DNA from: a virus
DNA: 46,450 nucleotides
Direction: 5' to 3' (one strand)
Virus record (IMG/VR): IMGVR_UViG_3300034104_006069
Coordinates: 1-46,450 of that record
Positions 7,573 to 13,690 of this stretch are shown here, piece after piece; within the stretch, counting starts at the first letter, position 1; each line of letters starts with the position of its first letter. A program made the position numbers and the translations under genes. The notes under the pieces were generated by a model. The model was given only the letters and a program-made list of their open reading frames with translations, searched no databases and was not told where the DNA came from.

Positions 7573-7858
7573 ATTTGTTAAAATCACTAAACTTTAGCCC
7601 CCACATTAGAGAAACCATTCCCATTTCTCTTTCAGCCATTACAGTACTGTATTTAAACTGTTTTTTAATTTCAGCTACACCCCATTTCCTCCACTCCTCA
7701 CTTTGGTCCATAGTCATAGTCCATTGGGCATACCAATTGTCTTGTCTACCTTTTATATCATTGTAAGTGACATCGTGTCCTGCAATCTCAAACATTTTGT
7801 TGATTGCATTTTCAATGAATAAATTTTGTTTTTCTGCTAGTGTTAATCTTTTTGCCAT
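7571..7858 (-). CDS. Hypothetical protein
   Basis: 95 aa, unrecognised. It starts MAKRLTLAEKQNLFIENAIN, a helical charged N-terminus, followed by a W-rich centre (DNWYAQWTMTMDQSEEWRKW). No signal peptide or membrane segment. Its TAA lies inside the terminator hairpin that closes this transcription unit. Confidence 0.55.
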   Translation of the reverse strand: MAKRLTLAEKQNLFIENAINKMFEIAGHDVTYNDIKGRQDNWYAQWTMTMDQSEEWRKWGVAEIKKQFKYSTVMAEREMGMVSLMWGLKFSDFNK

Positions 7859-7869
7859 AACCTTATAAT

Positions 7870-8091
7870 TTAAAATATTTGATTGTTTTCTTTAATATTG
7901 TTTGATACTTTAATCCCCAACCAAATATCTTTAAAGAACCGTTTTAATTTTTTTCTAAATGTATTATCTTGCTTGTAATTTATAATTACTTCATCCTGGA
8001 TTATTTCTAACATCTTTCCATAAGATATATATTCTTGATCTCTAAGGAGTTCAATTTCTTTAAAAAACGCAGTTTTAAGATACTTTGCCAT
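7870..8091 (-). CDS. Small basic hypothetical protein
   Basis: 73 aa from the ATG at 8091, chosen because the upstream ATG at 8121 lies deeper in the neighbouring ORF and is followed by a run of lysines. Mixed charged helices (KTAFFKEIELLRDQEYISYG; FRKKLKRFFKDIWLGIKV). It overlaps the end of the preceding membrane-protein ORF by 17 nt. Function unknown. Confidence 0.5.
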   Translation of the reverse strand: MAKYLKTAFFKEIELLRDQEYISYGKMLEIIQDEVIINYKQDNTFRKKLKRFFKDIWLGIKVSNNIKENNQIF

Positions 8092-8233
8092 CTTCTTTTT
8101 CTTCTTCGTCAAACAAATCATAACCTTTATAATCTGGGTAGTTTTTATCCATATAATTAATTCCTCGTACCCAAAGAACAGATATCATACCTGTAAATAT
8201 TAAAATAACTCCAATTGCAACTATAGTTCCCAT
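8075..8233 (-). CDS. Small single-pass membrane protein
   Basis: 52 aa. An N-terminal membrane helix (TIVAIGVILIFTGMISVLWV, residues 3-22) is followed by a cytoplasmic tail MDKNYPDYKGYDLFDEEEKE. The YPDYKG tail after a membrane helix looks like a conserved small-protein pattern in flavobacterial phages. The ATG lies 1 nt after the stop of the zinc-ribbon ORF upstream, consistent with coupled translation. Confidence 0.55.
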   Translation of the reverse strand: MGTIVAIGVILIFTGMISVLWVRGINYMDKNYPDYKGYDLFDEEEKEDGKVS

Positions 8234-8234
8234 A

Positions 8235-8393
8235 TTATTTTTCTATTTGGTTTATAGTAGTACATACACTACATTTTCTCTTATTTTCAAATACCAATCC
8301 AAATTTAGGAGTGTGCCAAGTTTCTTTTTTACATTTAGAACAGTATTGATATCCCTGTTCTGTAGCTTTCATATTCCTATTACTAGTTCCCAT
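8235..8393 (-). CDS. Small zinc-ribbon protein
   Basis: 52 aa. Two CxxC knuckles (YCSKCKKETW and KCSVCTT) about 25 residues apart form a classic zinc ribbon. The rest is basic. It could bind nucleic acid or a transcription complex, but no family is recognised. The stop is immediately followed by the ATG of the membrane-protein gene. Confidence 0.55.
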   Translation of the reverse strand: MGTSNRNMKATEQGYQYCSKCKKETWHTPKFGLVFENKRKCSVCTTINQIEK

Positions 8394-8420
8394 TTTAAAT
8401 AGCCAATAATCAATTCTAAA

Positions 8421-8483
8421 TCACCATTTAGTTGTCTTGTGTGTGTTAGTTTTATGAACGGGAGAAAATAAACTTGACCCCAT
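8421..8483 (-). CDS. Possible 20-aa micro-ORF
   Basis: ATG to TGA encoding a 20-residue basic peptide that starts MGSSLFSP and ends HKTTKW. It fills most of the otherwise empty 97-nt gap between two genes and starts 6 nt after the stop of the upstream gene. Very short, so it may be chance. Confidence 0.3.
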   Translation of the reverse strand: MGSSLFSPVHKTNTHKTTKW

Positions 8484-8489
8484 ACTTCG

Positions 8490-8705
8490 TTAATCGATAT
8501 TTTCATTTTCTTCGTAGGTTTCTTTGTAATACTTTTCTAATTCATATCTATGTAAAATTGTAGCTGATGCCCCGTGTAAATTTGCCCTTTCAATTTGCAT
8601 CTTCTCTCTTTCCTTAGCTTCTTTTAAAATACTTTGCCAAGTAAACTTATCCTTTGGTGTCTCCCACAATCTGTTGAATAACCAATCTACTGCTGTCTGT
8701 TTCAT
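8490..8705 (-). CDS. Hypothetical helical protein
   Basis: 71 aa, mostly helical and charged (KEAKEREKMQIERANLHGAS), acidic C-terminus EENENID. One nucleotide separates it from the stop of the upstream 165-aa gene. No family recognised. Confidence 0.55.
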   Translation of the reverse strand: MKQTAVDWLFNRLWETPKDKFTWQSILKEAKEREKMQIERANLHGASATILHRYELEKYYKETYEENENID

Positions 8706-8706
8706 A

Positions 8707-9204
8707 TTAATCCCACCAATATTGAATATTATGTTCTACAAAATCCCAAAGTAATTTGTGTGCTCGTTTTTGTTTTTCTTTGGATTCTAAAAATAGTTTT
8801 TTTCTAACTTCGTCAATTTCTTCTGAATTATCCCATTTCTCATATTCCCATCTCAAAAAAGTTGAACCATCACCTTCACCTGTATCTTCAAACCAAAAGT
8901 CTAATGCATTATCACCATATAGTTGTTCTAGTTTATCTTGATATTCACTACCATAGTCTTCATTATAAACTTTATCCATCAAGTGGATTGCGGTTCTGAT
9001 TCGTGAAGCATTTTGTTTTGATCTATCTGAATTTTGTGCCTCTGATTCAAATAATTTTGCTTGTCTTTCTAGACTTTTCTTAAAGAGGTCAACTGAATAG
9101 CTGTAATCAAAATCAAATCCTTTCCAAATGATTGGTAAGAAATCAATTACTCGTTCTACTTGCCTGTACTTTCTTTTGAAGAAATATTTAATATCTTTTA
9201 CCAT
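8707..9204 (-). CDS. Hypothetical protein rich in aromatic and charged residues
   Basis: 165 aa. Pattern: FFKRKYRQVERVIDFLPIIW near the N-terminus, a central RIRTAIHLMDKVYNEDYG segment, and a C-terminal WDFVEHNIQYWWD. This arrangement is familiar from uncharacterised proteins of T4-like phages, but no function is known. It is the first gene after a host-type promoter with a 20-nt spacer and heads the unit 9204 to 7571. Confidence 0.6.
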   Translation of the reverse strand: MVKDIKYFFKRKYRQVERVIDFLPIIWKGFDFDYSYSVDLFKKSLERQAKLFESEAQNSDRSKQNASRIRTAIHLMDKVYNEDYGSEYQDKLEQLYGDNALDFWFEDTGEGDGSTFLRWEYEKWDNSEEIDEVRKKLFLESKEKQKRAHKLLWDFVEHNIQYWWD

Positions 9205-9219
9205 AACATTTTATTTTAT

Positions 9220-9251
9220 ATAAAGATAAAAAAAAGAGCTTGGGTCTCCAA
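9220..9251 (-). promoter_or_regulatory. Host-type promoter overlapping a terminator hairpin
   Basis: Minus strand TTG (9251-9249), 20 nt, TATCTTTAT (9228-9220). The TTG is in one hairpin arm and the rest of the hairpin forms the spacer. The ATG at 9204 is about 15 nt downstream. Confidence 0.55.
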
Positions 9252-9255
9252 GCTC
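9228..9255 (-). terminator. Rho-independent terminator after the small lipoprotein gene
   Basis: 8-bp inverted repeat GAGCTTGG / CCAAGCTC with a 4-nt loop (9236-9255), followed on the minus strand by eight T (9235-9228). Confidence 0.8.
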
Positions 9256-9281
9256 CTTAATTCATCTTGTGAACTGCTTTA

Positions 9282-9458
9282 TTAGAGAGCAGCTTCAACA
9301 GCAGCGCTGTCAGCAACTACAACAGCAGTGCTATCAACAGCAGTAGTGTCAGCTTCAACTGCTACAGAGTCAACTACTACTTCTTCAGTTTTCTTAGCTC
9401 CACAAGATACTACAGCAAACATTACTGCTGCAGCGAAAATCATTGTTACTTTTTTCAT
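9282..9458 (-). CDS. Small secreted lipoprotein, Ala/Val/Asp/Thr-rich
   Basis: 58 aa, missed by a 60-aa cut-off. It begins MKKVTMIFAAAVMFAVVSCG, a signal peptide with lipobox VVSCG (Cys at 19), then KKTEEVVVDS and a low-complexity repeat of the form (V/T)DS(V/T)AV / ADTTAV. It has its own upstream ATATTTATAA motif (9481-9490) and a strong terminator, so it is a monocistronic, probably well-expressed unit. Its GCT/GTA-rich codons differ from the AT-rich neighbours. Flavobacteria encode similar tiny AKKTE lipoproteins, so it may be host-derived. Confidence 0.7.
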   Translation of the reverse strand: MKKVTMIFAAAVMFAVVSCGAKKTEEVVVDSVAVEADTTAVDSTAVVVADSAAVEAAL

Positions 9459-9480
9459 GATTTGTAAATTGGTTTGTTTG

Positions 9481-9490
9481 TTATAAATAT
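9481..9490 (-). promoter_or_regulatory. ATATTTATAA late-type motif
   Basis: Exact ATATTTATAA on the minus strand, 22 nt before the ATG of the small lipoprotein gene. Confidence 0.5.
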
Positions 9491-9508
9491 AATAAGTTTA
9501 ATTAATAG

Positions 9509-9592
9509 TACCAGGAGCGGGAATCGAACCCGCACTCGCGTTGGCGAACAAGATTTTAAGTCTTGCGTGTCTACCTATTCCACCATCCCGGC
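9509..9592 (-). tRNA. tRNA-Leu (anticodon TAA)
   Basis: 84 nt class II tRNA. 5' GCCGGGA pairs with the 3' TCCTGGT (including G-U). The anticodon loop CTTAAAA gives TAA. The T-loop is GGTTCGATTCC. A long variable arm is present, as expected for Leu. CCA is not encoded. Confidence 0.92.
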
Positions 9593-9604
9593 ATTTAACA
9601 TAAT

Positions 9605-9636
9605 ATAAAGGTACGAAATGGAGTTTAAGGGACCAA
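9605..9636 (-). promoter_or_regulatory. Host-type promoter for tRNA-Leu
   Basis: Minus strand TTG (9636-9634), 20 nt, TACCTTTAT (9613-9605). The -7 element ends about 13 nt before the tRNA 5' end. The TTG lies within the end of the 58-aa ORF upstream. Confidence 0.65.
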
Positions 9637-9801
9637 TCTATTTTTTCTTTTCTCTAGCTCTTTTTCAATTGCTTTAATTTTTCTCTTTATTTTGTCAATT
9701 CTGATGCTTACATACCATTTGCCCATGTTGTTTACAGGTTTATAGTCTACCCAGTATTGCAATTCTTCTTGTAATTCTTTTAAATCTTTAAATAGTGCCA
9801 T
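9625..9801 (-). CDS. Small coiled-coil basic protein between tRNA genes
   Basis: 58 aa, just under usual cut-offs. It starts MALFKDLKELQEELQYW, has a central tryptophan pair and a C-terminal lysine-rich helix (IDKIKRKIKAIEKELEKRK). It lies between tRNA-Leu and tRNA-Glu with only 14 nt to the latter. No known function; a small helical RNA- or DNA-associated protein is possible. Confidence 0.5.
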   Translation of the reverse strand: MALFKDLKELQEELQYWVDYKPVNNMGKWYVSIRIDKIKRKIKAIEKELEKRKNRLVP

Positions 9802-9815
9802 ATGTTTTTGATTTG

Positions 9816-9887
9816 TACTCGATACGGGAATCGAACCCGTGTTTTATCCGTGAAAGGGATACGTCCTAACCCCTAGACGAACCGAGC
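9816..9887 (-). tRNA. tRNA-Glu (anticodon TTC)
   Basis: 72 nt. Acceptor GCTCGGT / ATCGAGT, anticodon loop CTTTCAC giving TTC, T-arm CGGGTTCGATTCCCG. Discriminator A. Confidence 0.92.
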
Positions 9888-9936
9888 GGGATATGACCTC
9901 TATGCTGTTCTTACGGTAAGCAACGAAGTACTGTTG

Positions 9937-10008
9937 AGCTCCCACTCGGAATCGAACCAAGTTATCATGATTACAAGTCATGCGCATCGCCAGCAATGCT
10001 TTAGGAGC
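9937..10008 (-). tRNA. tRNA-Thr (anticodon TGT)
   Basis: 72 nt. Acceptor GCTCCTA / TGGGAGC with one G-U pair, anticodon stem CATGA/TCATG with loop CTTGTAA giving TGT, and T-arm CTTGGTTCGATTCCGAG. The D-loop is slightly unusual (contains GCTGGC). Confidence 0.88.
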
Positions 10009-10014
10009 TGGTGC

Positions 10015-10164
10015 TGTAGAGGAAGGAGTCGAACCTTCACGGGGCAATTAGGTAAAGGACAAATAGCGCTTGCAAGCCGGTGGTCTACCCCAATATCCTT
10101 ACTTTATTTCGTTATCCCCGCCCACGAGACAGGTGGGCATGTCTGCCAATTTCAACACTCTACA
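10015..10164 (-). tRNA. 150-nt tRNA-like element, unusual; identity uncertain
   Basis: The ends form a perfect 7-bp acceptor (TGTAGAG / CTCTACA), with a normal T-arm (GAAGGTTCGACTCCTTC) and a Leu-like D-arm (TTGAAATTGGCAGACAT). Between them are two anticodon-like hairpins: CCCAC-CTGTCTC-GTGGG (loop would read GTC) and a GGCTTGCAAGC segment (TGC or GCA). A CGGGG / CCCCG pairing could close an exceptionally long variable arm of about 80 nt. It may be a class II tRNA with an insertion, two fused 5' halves sharing one 3' half, or a degenerate gene. It sits 6 nt from tRNA-Thr. Confidence 0.5.
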
Positions 10165-10194
10165 ATACAGAGATAATACCTTTCAATTTTTCAA

Positions 10195-10488
10195 TTACCC
10201 TTTTGGTACTTGAGTTTTTTGTCTACTAATTCTAGATTCTAGTTTATCTAATCTTGAGTCTAATTGAGAAAAAATTTCTCTTTCATTAAAATCTATTTTA
10301 GTACGCAATTCTCTAACTTCATCTTCAATTCTACGATGTATATCATTTACTACATCATTTGAACCTCTTTCTAAATGTTGAACTTTTTCTTTCAACTCTT
10401 TTACTAGAGTACCTACTCTAACAATAACCACAACTCCTAATATCAATAAAACTGTGACTACTCCTAAAACAAAATATACTACTTCCAT
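10195..10488 (-). CDS. Membrane-anchored coiled-coil protein
   Basis: 97 aa. An N-terminal membrane helix (VYFVLGVVTVLLILGVVVIV, residues 4-23) is followed by a long charged coiled coil (EKVQHLERGSNDVV...EREIFSQLDSRLDKLESRI). Topology suggests an inner-membrane anchor with a cytoplasmic or periplasmic coil; a spanin-like or host-membrane role is possible but unproven. It lies inside the tRNA cluster. Confidence 0.6.
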   Translation of the reverse strand: MEVVYFVLGVVTVLLILGVVVIVRVGTLVKELKEKVQHLERGSNDVVNDIHRRIEDEVRELRTKIDFNEREIFSQLDSRLDKLESRISRQKTQVPKG

Positions 10489-10542
10489 AATTTTCCTTTC
10501 TTTTTTAGTTTATAAATTTATTTAAGAAAGGTACTATCTCTG

Positions 10543-10616
10543 TGGGCCTTGCAGGAATCGAACCTGCCACCTTAACATTATGAGTGTTCTGCTCTAACCG
10601 AATGAGCTAAAGGCCC
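10543..10616 (-). tRNA. tRNA-Met (anticodon CAT)
   Basis: 74 nt. Acceptor GGGCCTT / AAGGCCC, discriminator A, D-arm GCTC...GAGC, anticodon loop CTCATAA giving CAT, and T-arm GGCAGGTTCGATTCCTGC. It looks like an elongator Met tRNA; a lysidine-modified Ile tRNA is the alternative. Confidence 0.9.
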
Positions 10617-10621
10617 GTATG

Positions 10622-10692
10622 TTATCCTACAAGGATTCGAACCTCGTCTAAGTGGACCAAAACCACTTGTGCTACCGTTACACCATAGGACA
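10622..10692 (-). tRNA. tRNA-Gln (anticodon TTG)
   Basis: 71 nt. Acceptor TGTCCTA / TAGGATA, anticodon loop TTTTGGT giving TTG, and T-arm CGAGGTTCGAATCCTTG with one G-U. It lies 5 nt from tRNA-Met. Confidence 0.92.
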
Positions 10693-10699
10693 ATCGTTA

Positions 10700-11053
10700 T
10701 TAGAAACTGATTGTAAATAGTTCTTTAATTACTGTAGTTTCAGGATCAAAATCTGCATCTAATTGTTTTGCAACGATTAAATCAATTGATGTTCCATTTT
10801 TTTTCTCAACCCACAATTCTTTTACGAATTTAGTTGAATTAATTTCATTTGTGTCTACATCTCTTGTGATTGTAAATACTGCTACTTTTACTTGGTTTAG
10901 TGTCATGTTTTCGGTTGAAATTGATGGGATTGTTATTAGATTTGTACCTGTTAATCCTAGGAAAGTATCTGTTGGTCCTTGGAAAGTAATACCATTTGAT
11001 ATTGTTCCGGTTCCTGTAATTCCTGAATATCCTAATGTTGTTGTTTCGAACAT
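10700..11053 (-). CDS. Hypothetical beta-rich protein
   Basis: 117 aa, Thr/Gly/Ile-rich N-terminus (TLGYSGITGTGTISNGITFQ) followed by a beta-pattern segment (LNQVKVAVFTITRD; KFVKELWVEKKNG). This resembles small virion decoration or fibre-type proteins, but nothing specific is recognised. It sits between queC and the tRNA genes with a 4-nt gap to queC. Confidence 0.5.
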   Translation of the reverse strand: MFETTTLGYSGITGTGTISNGITFQGPTDTFLGLTGTNLITIPSISTENMTLNQVKVAVFTITRDVDTNEINSTKFVKELWVEKKNGTSIDLIVAKQLDADFDPETTVIKELFTISF

Positions 11054-11057
11054 AATT

Positions 11058-11930
11058 TTAATTGTTATGGTTGTTTAATACTTGTTCTACGTGTGCTTTA
11101 GCTACTTCCCAAGTTACAGGTCCGGTTTCGTCTGCATAAGCAACTGGATCTGGTTTACCTAATTTAATAAAGGCTTCTATCCTCTCCACGCTACTTGCAC
11201 TTTTATAGTCACTAAACCACACTGGAATTTGTTGCATTTCTTTAAGGCTAGCCAATACACTAATTTCTTTTTCTACTAGGTGCTGGATTGGTTTGTATGA
11301 AGTATTTGTTCTTGAATATACTTCGTTAAAGTCCAAACCTAATTTTTCACACAACATTTCTCCATCTTGTAGAATACCGAACTTGTCTGTGTGTAGATAA
11401 GGTGTAAAGTGTCCAACTCTTCCAACATCCCAATTTCCAACTCTAAATGCTTGATCATCTGCATCTCTCCATTCTTGTCTGCAGTCTGGATAAATTGCAT
11501 GATCGCCTGCGTGAATACCTAATGCAATGTCACAAGTAGATTCGGTTTGAGTAGCAGTAGACAAAGCAATTGCTTGTACAATTGAGCTAAAGATTTTGTT
11601 ACGGTTAGGAACAACTGTAGCTTTCATGTTGTCTTGCTCGTAATGGCCTTCTGGTACTTCAGCTCCACCAGTTACGAGAGCAGAGTTAAGTAGTGGAGTT
11701 AAACCATCAAGCCTAATAACTTGATATTTAACTTTTCCATAAGGTTCTCCAACTCTATATAATAGGGTATTGATATAACTAACTAACTCTTGAGCTCGTT
11801 CAAGCTCCACCCTATGTTTCTGCCCATAGTCAAAAGATATTGCAATTACATTATCATATTCAGATAATGCTCTCAATAATAATGTTGAGGAATCCATTCC
11901 TCCGCTTAGTGATACTACTACGCTTTTCAT
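11058..11930 (-). CDS. queC: 7-cyano-7-deazaguanine (preQ0) synthase-like, zinc-cysteine cluster lost
   Basis: 290 aa (typical 220-240). It makes preQ0 from CDG with ATP and ammonia. The N-terminal PP-loop is LSGGMDSS (8-15), then ISFDYGQKH, VVPNRN and IYPDCRQE, all QueC signatures. In normal QueC a C-terminal SCY...CGxCxxC provides four zinc-binding cysteines. Here the equivalent region reads TNTSYKP, then an insert of about 30 residues, then SASSVERIEAF and GKPDPVAY, so the flanking sequence is conserved but all four cysteines are replaced. No glutamine-amidotransferase domain is fused. It belongs with folE, queD, queE and dpdA in a DNA-modification pathway. Confidence 0.85.
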   Translation of the reverse strand: MKSVVVSLSGGMDSSTLLLRALSEYDNVIAISFDYGQKHRVELERAQELVSYINTLLYRVGEPYGKVKYQVIRLDGLTPLLNSALVTGGAEVPEGHYEQDNMKATVVPNRNKIFSSIVQAIALSTATQTESTCDIALGIHAGDHAIYPDCRQEWRDADDQAFRVGNWDVGRVGHFTPYLHTDKFGILQDGEMLCEKLGLDFNEVYSRTNTSYKPIQHLVEKEISVLASLKEMQQIPVWFSDYKSASSVERIEAFIKLGKPDPVAYADETGPVTWEVAKAHVEQVLNNHNN

Positions 11931-11982
11931 TTGTTTGTATAATTTTTAATTTTACCAGGTATTTTAAACGTATAGGCAAACG

Positions 11983-12159
11983 TTATTTTTTAGATAAATA
12001 CTCTAGAGTTTTAATATCCTCTTTTGTCAAGTTGTTTTGGTTGTTCCAAACTTTAGCAAGCATTTCCTTCAAATCTTCTTGACTAGAAGTAATACCTTCG
12101 TTTAGGTTGGATGGGAATTTAACTCCCATGTCTAAAGCACCTTTTAAGTACAGTCCCAT
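11983..12159 (-). CDS. Small hypothetical helical protein
   Basis: 58 aa from the ATG at 12159; the longer reading needs a TTG start inside the upstream gene. Amphipathic (YLKGALDMGVKFPSNLNE; EDIKTLEYLSKK). It lies between queC and the 65-aa ORF in the dpdA operon, with a 1-nt gap to the upstream stop. Function unknown. Confidence 0.5.
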   Translation of the reverse strand: MGLYLKGALDMGVKFPSNLNEGITSSQEDLKEMLAKVWNNQNNLTKEDIKTLEYLSKK

Positions 12160-12160
12160 A

Positions 12161-12358
12161 TTATTTAACAAATATTTTTTGCACTAGAAAAAACTCATCC
12201 AAAAACTCTTTGGGATACAAGGCAACTATTCCTTTGTATGCTGGGTTTTCTATTGTTCTAAATCCAGAAACTACTCCTCTAATAAGAGAATATTGCCAAA
12301 CTTTTCCCCCAAGTTCTCTACCTGCGGCTTTTCCTAAATAATCATATAGTGAAATCAT
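12161..12358 (-). CDS. Small hypothetical protein coupled to dpdA
   Basis: 65 aa, unrecognised; contains LYDYLGKAAGRELGGKVWQY. It overlaps the dpdA stop by 4 nt (ATGA), so translation is probably coupled. Its position between dpdA and queC makes an accessory role possible but unproven. Confidence 0.5.
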   Translation of the reverse strand: MISLYDYLGKAAGRELGGKVWQYSLIRGVVSGFRTIENPAYKGIVALYPKEFLDEFFLVQKIFVK

Positions 12359-13143
12359 AACTCGTTAATTTTTTTAAATGTTTTTACGTTATATAATACT
12401 AAATTTAAATTTACTTTTGTAGAATCGATATTAAAATAATCATTCATGTTTGCTTTAGGTTTATAATCTAAACCTGTATCTGAATATTTGATACCCTCCA
12501 AAGCAGCCATAACTGGGTTTGAAGTATCAATTGACTCAATGTACGAACAATTATTATACCATCCAAATTCTTGTGGTAAAGAACAACCTAGAAGGTGTAC
12601 TCTATCGTCTTTTTTAATAGTGCCATTGTAAAACATTTGCTTTACAGCTGCAATTCTACCAAACATTTTGGCTTTATCTATTTTAAATCCCGTGAATTTT
12701 TCAGCGTACCAATCTGCCCCATATGACATAGCAATTTTCTTGTATCCCATGTTTTTCAATGTAAGATAACATTGCTCTGCTTCCTCAAAGCTTTTGCTTT
12801 GCACTACCGCTACTGGAGTTGTGTTCTTAGGATATTTGAATTTAATCCATTCTTTCGCGTTTTGAATAGTAGAAGCCGCATCCATCCAAACATCGGGTAC
12901 AATAAATTCATCAGGTTCAAGCTCATTTACCCAGAACATTAAACGTTCGTGGTCATATGCCTCTCCTAGTTCATGTAACGAATTGTCCATAATAATATAC
13001 CCACCTGATTTTTTAAAATCATAGAAGTGTTTTTTATAGACTTCATCTTGATCTAGCAAATGGGGCAAGCAATACTGATAATCGTTAAATTCAAGGGATG
13101 TTTTCAATAAACATCTAGGTACTTCATGTGAAACTTTAATCAT
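12355..13143 (-). CDS. dpdA: DpdA-like DNA-guanine transglycosylase (TGT superfamily)
   Basis: 262 aa. TGT-superfamily landmarks in order: IIMDNSLHELGE and FIVPDVWMDA (first catalytic Asp region), VAVVQS, then HLLGCSLPQEFGWY (equivalent to the LMGVGxPxDL strand of TGT) and YIESIDTSNPVMAA, where the Asp is the likely nucleophile (FDCVMPTR in TGT). The zinc-binding CxCxxC...H of tRNA enzymes is missing, as in phage DpdA. DpdA exchanges guanine in DNA for preQ0 or a derivative. It is flanked by ATGA overlaps with a 167-aa partner upstream and a 65-aa ORF downstream, in one operon with queC. It is identified from motif order, not by search. Confidence 0.8.
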   Translation of the reverse strand: MIKVSHEVPRCLLKTSLEFNDYQYCLPHLLDQDEVYKKHFYDFKKSGGYIIMDNSLHELGEAYDHERLMFWVNELEPDEFIVPDVWMDAASTIQNAKEWIKFKYPKNTTPVAVVQSKSFEEAEQCYLTLKNMGYKKIAMSYGADWYAEKFTGFKIDKAKMFGRIAAVKQMFYNGTIKKDDRVHLLGCSLPQEFGWYNNCSYIESIDTSNPVMAALEGIKYSDTGLDYKPKANMNDYFNIDSTKVNLNLVLYNVKTFKKINEL

Positions 13144-13643
13144 ATATTTTTCTTTTTACGTCCGCGTCTGTTTGGATTAGGTACTTTTTGGTATCTAACT
13201 CCCATATAATAATAAAACTCTCCTAAATTACCAACAAATCTTAGCATTTCTTCCTCAATTTGTTCTTTGGTTACAGCAAAGTTTTTAGTAAACTCTTTAA
13301 ATATTCTATCTAACTTATCGTTTTCTTCTTTTTCAAAATCATCAAGCAATCTTTTTCTTTTAGCACGTAATAGCGCACTTTTTTCTCCAAATTTTTCATT
13401 GTTACCACCACATTTTTGAGCCAATTCGTTTAGCTCGTGTTCTACCAGTTCAGCCTGGAGTTTGTAGTGTGGGTAATCATAGTCACCATTTAAGATTTTA
13501 TCAATCAACGGAGCTTTGTTTGGCAAAGGTAAAACAGGATTGTCGTACATTCTCCACCATCTAAATTGGTTGTATTTTAGTTTGCGAAGCTTGGATAGCT
13601 TTTCTTGGATGTACGGCTTTGGAAATGTCGGAGAGTAAATCAT
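13140..13643 (-). CDS. Hypothetical basic protein coupled to dpdA
   Basis: 167 aa, strongly charged. N-terminus IYSPTFPKPYIQEKLSKLRK, a central helical KRKRLLDDFEKEENDKLDRI and a basic tail PNPNRRGRKKKNI suited to nucleic-acid binding. First gene after the promoter at 13658-13689, and its stop overlaps the dpdA start (ATGA). No family recognised. A DNA-binding helper of the modification enzyme is a reasonable but untested idea. Confidence 0.55.
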   Translation of the reverse strand: MIYSPTFPKPYIQEKLSKLRKLKYNQFRWWRMYDNPVLPLPNKAPLIDKILNGDYDYPHYKLQAELVEHELNELAQKCGGNNEKFGEKSALLRAKRKRLLDDFEKEENDKLDRIFKEFTKNFAVTKEQIEEEMLRFVGNLGEFYYYMGVRYQKVPNPNRRGRKKKNI

Positions 13644-13657
13644 AACTTTTATTTGAT

Positions 13658-13689
13658 GTAAATGTACGAACCCTGTTTTAAAAAGCCAA
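13658..13689 (-). promoter_or_regulatory. Host-type promoter for the dpdA-queC operon
   Basis: Minus strand TTG (13689-13687), 20 nt, TACATTTAC (13666-13658). ATG at 13643 is about 14 nt downstream. Confidence 0.7.
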
Positions 13690-13690
13690 G

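Noticed and set aside
9844-10176. ORFs at 9844-10047 and 9934-10176
   Set aside because: They read through tRNA-Glu, tRNA-Thr and the tRNA-like element, so they are RNA-gene shadows.
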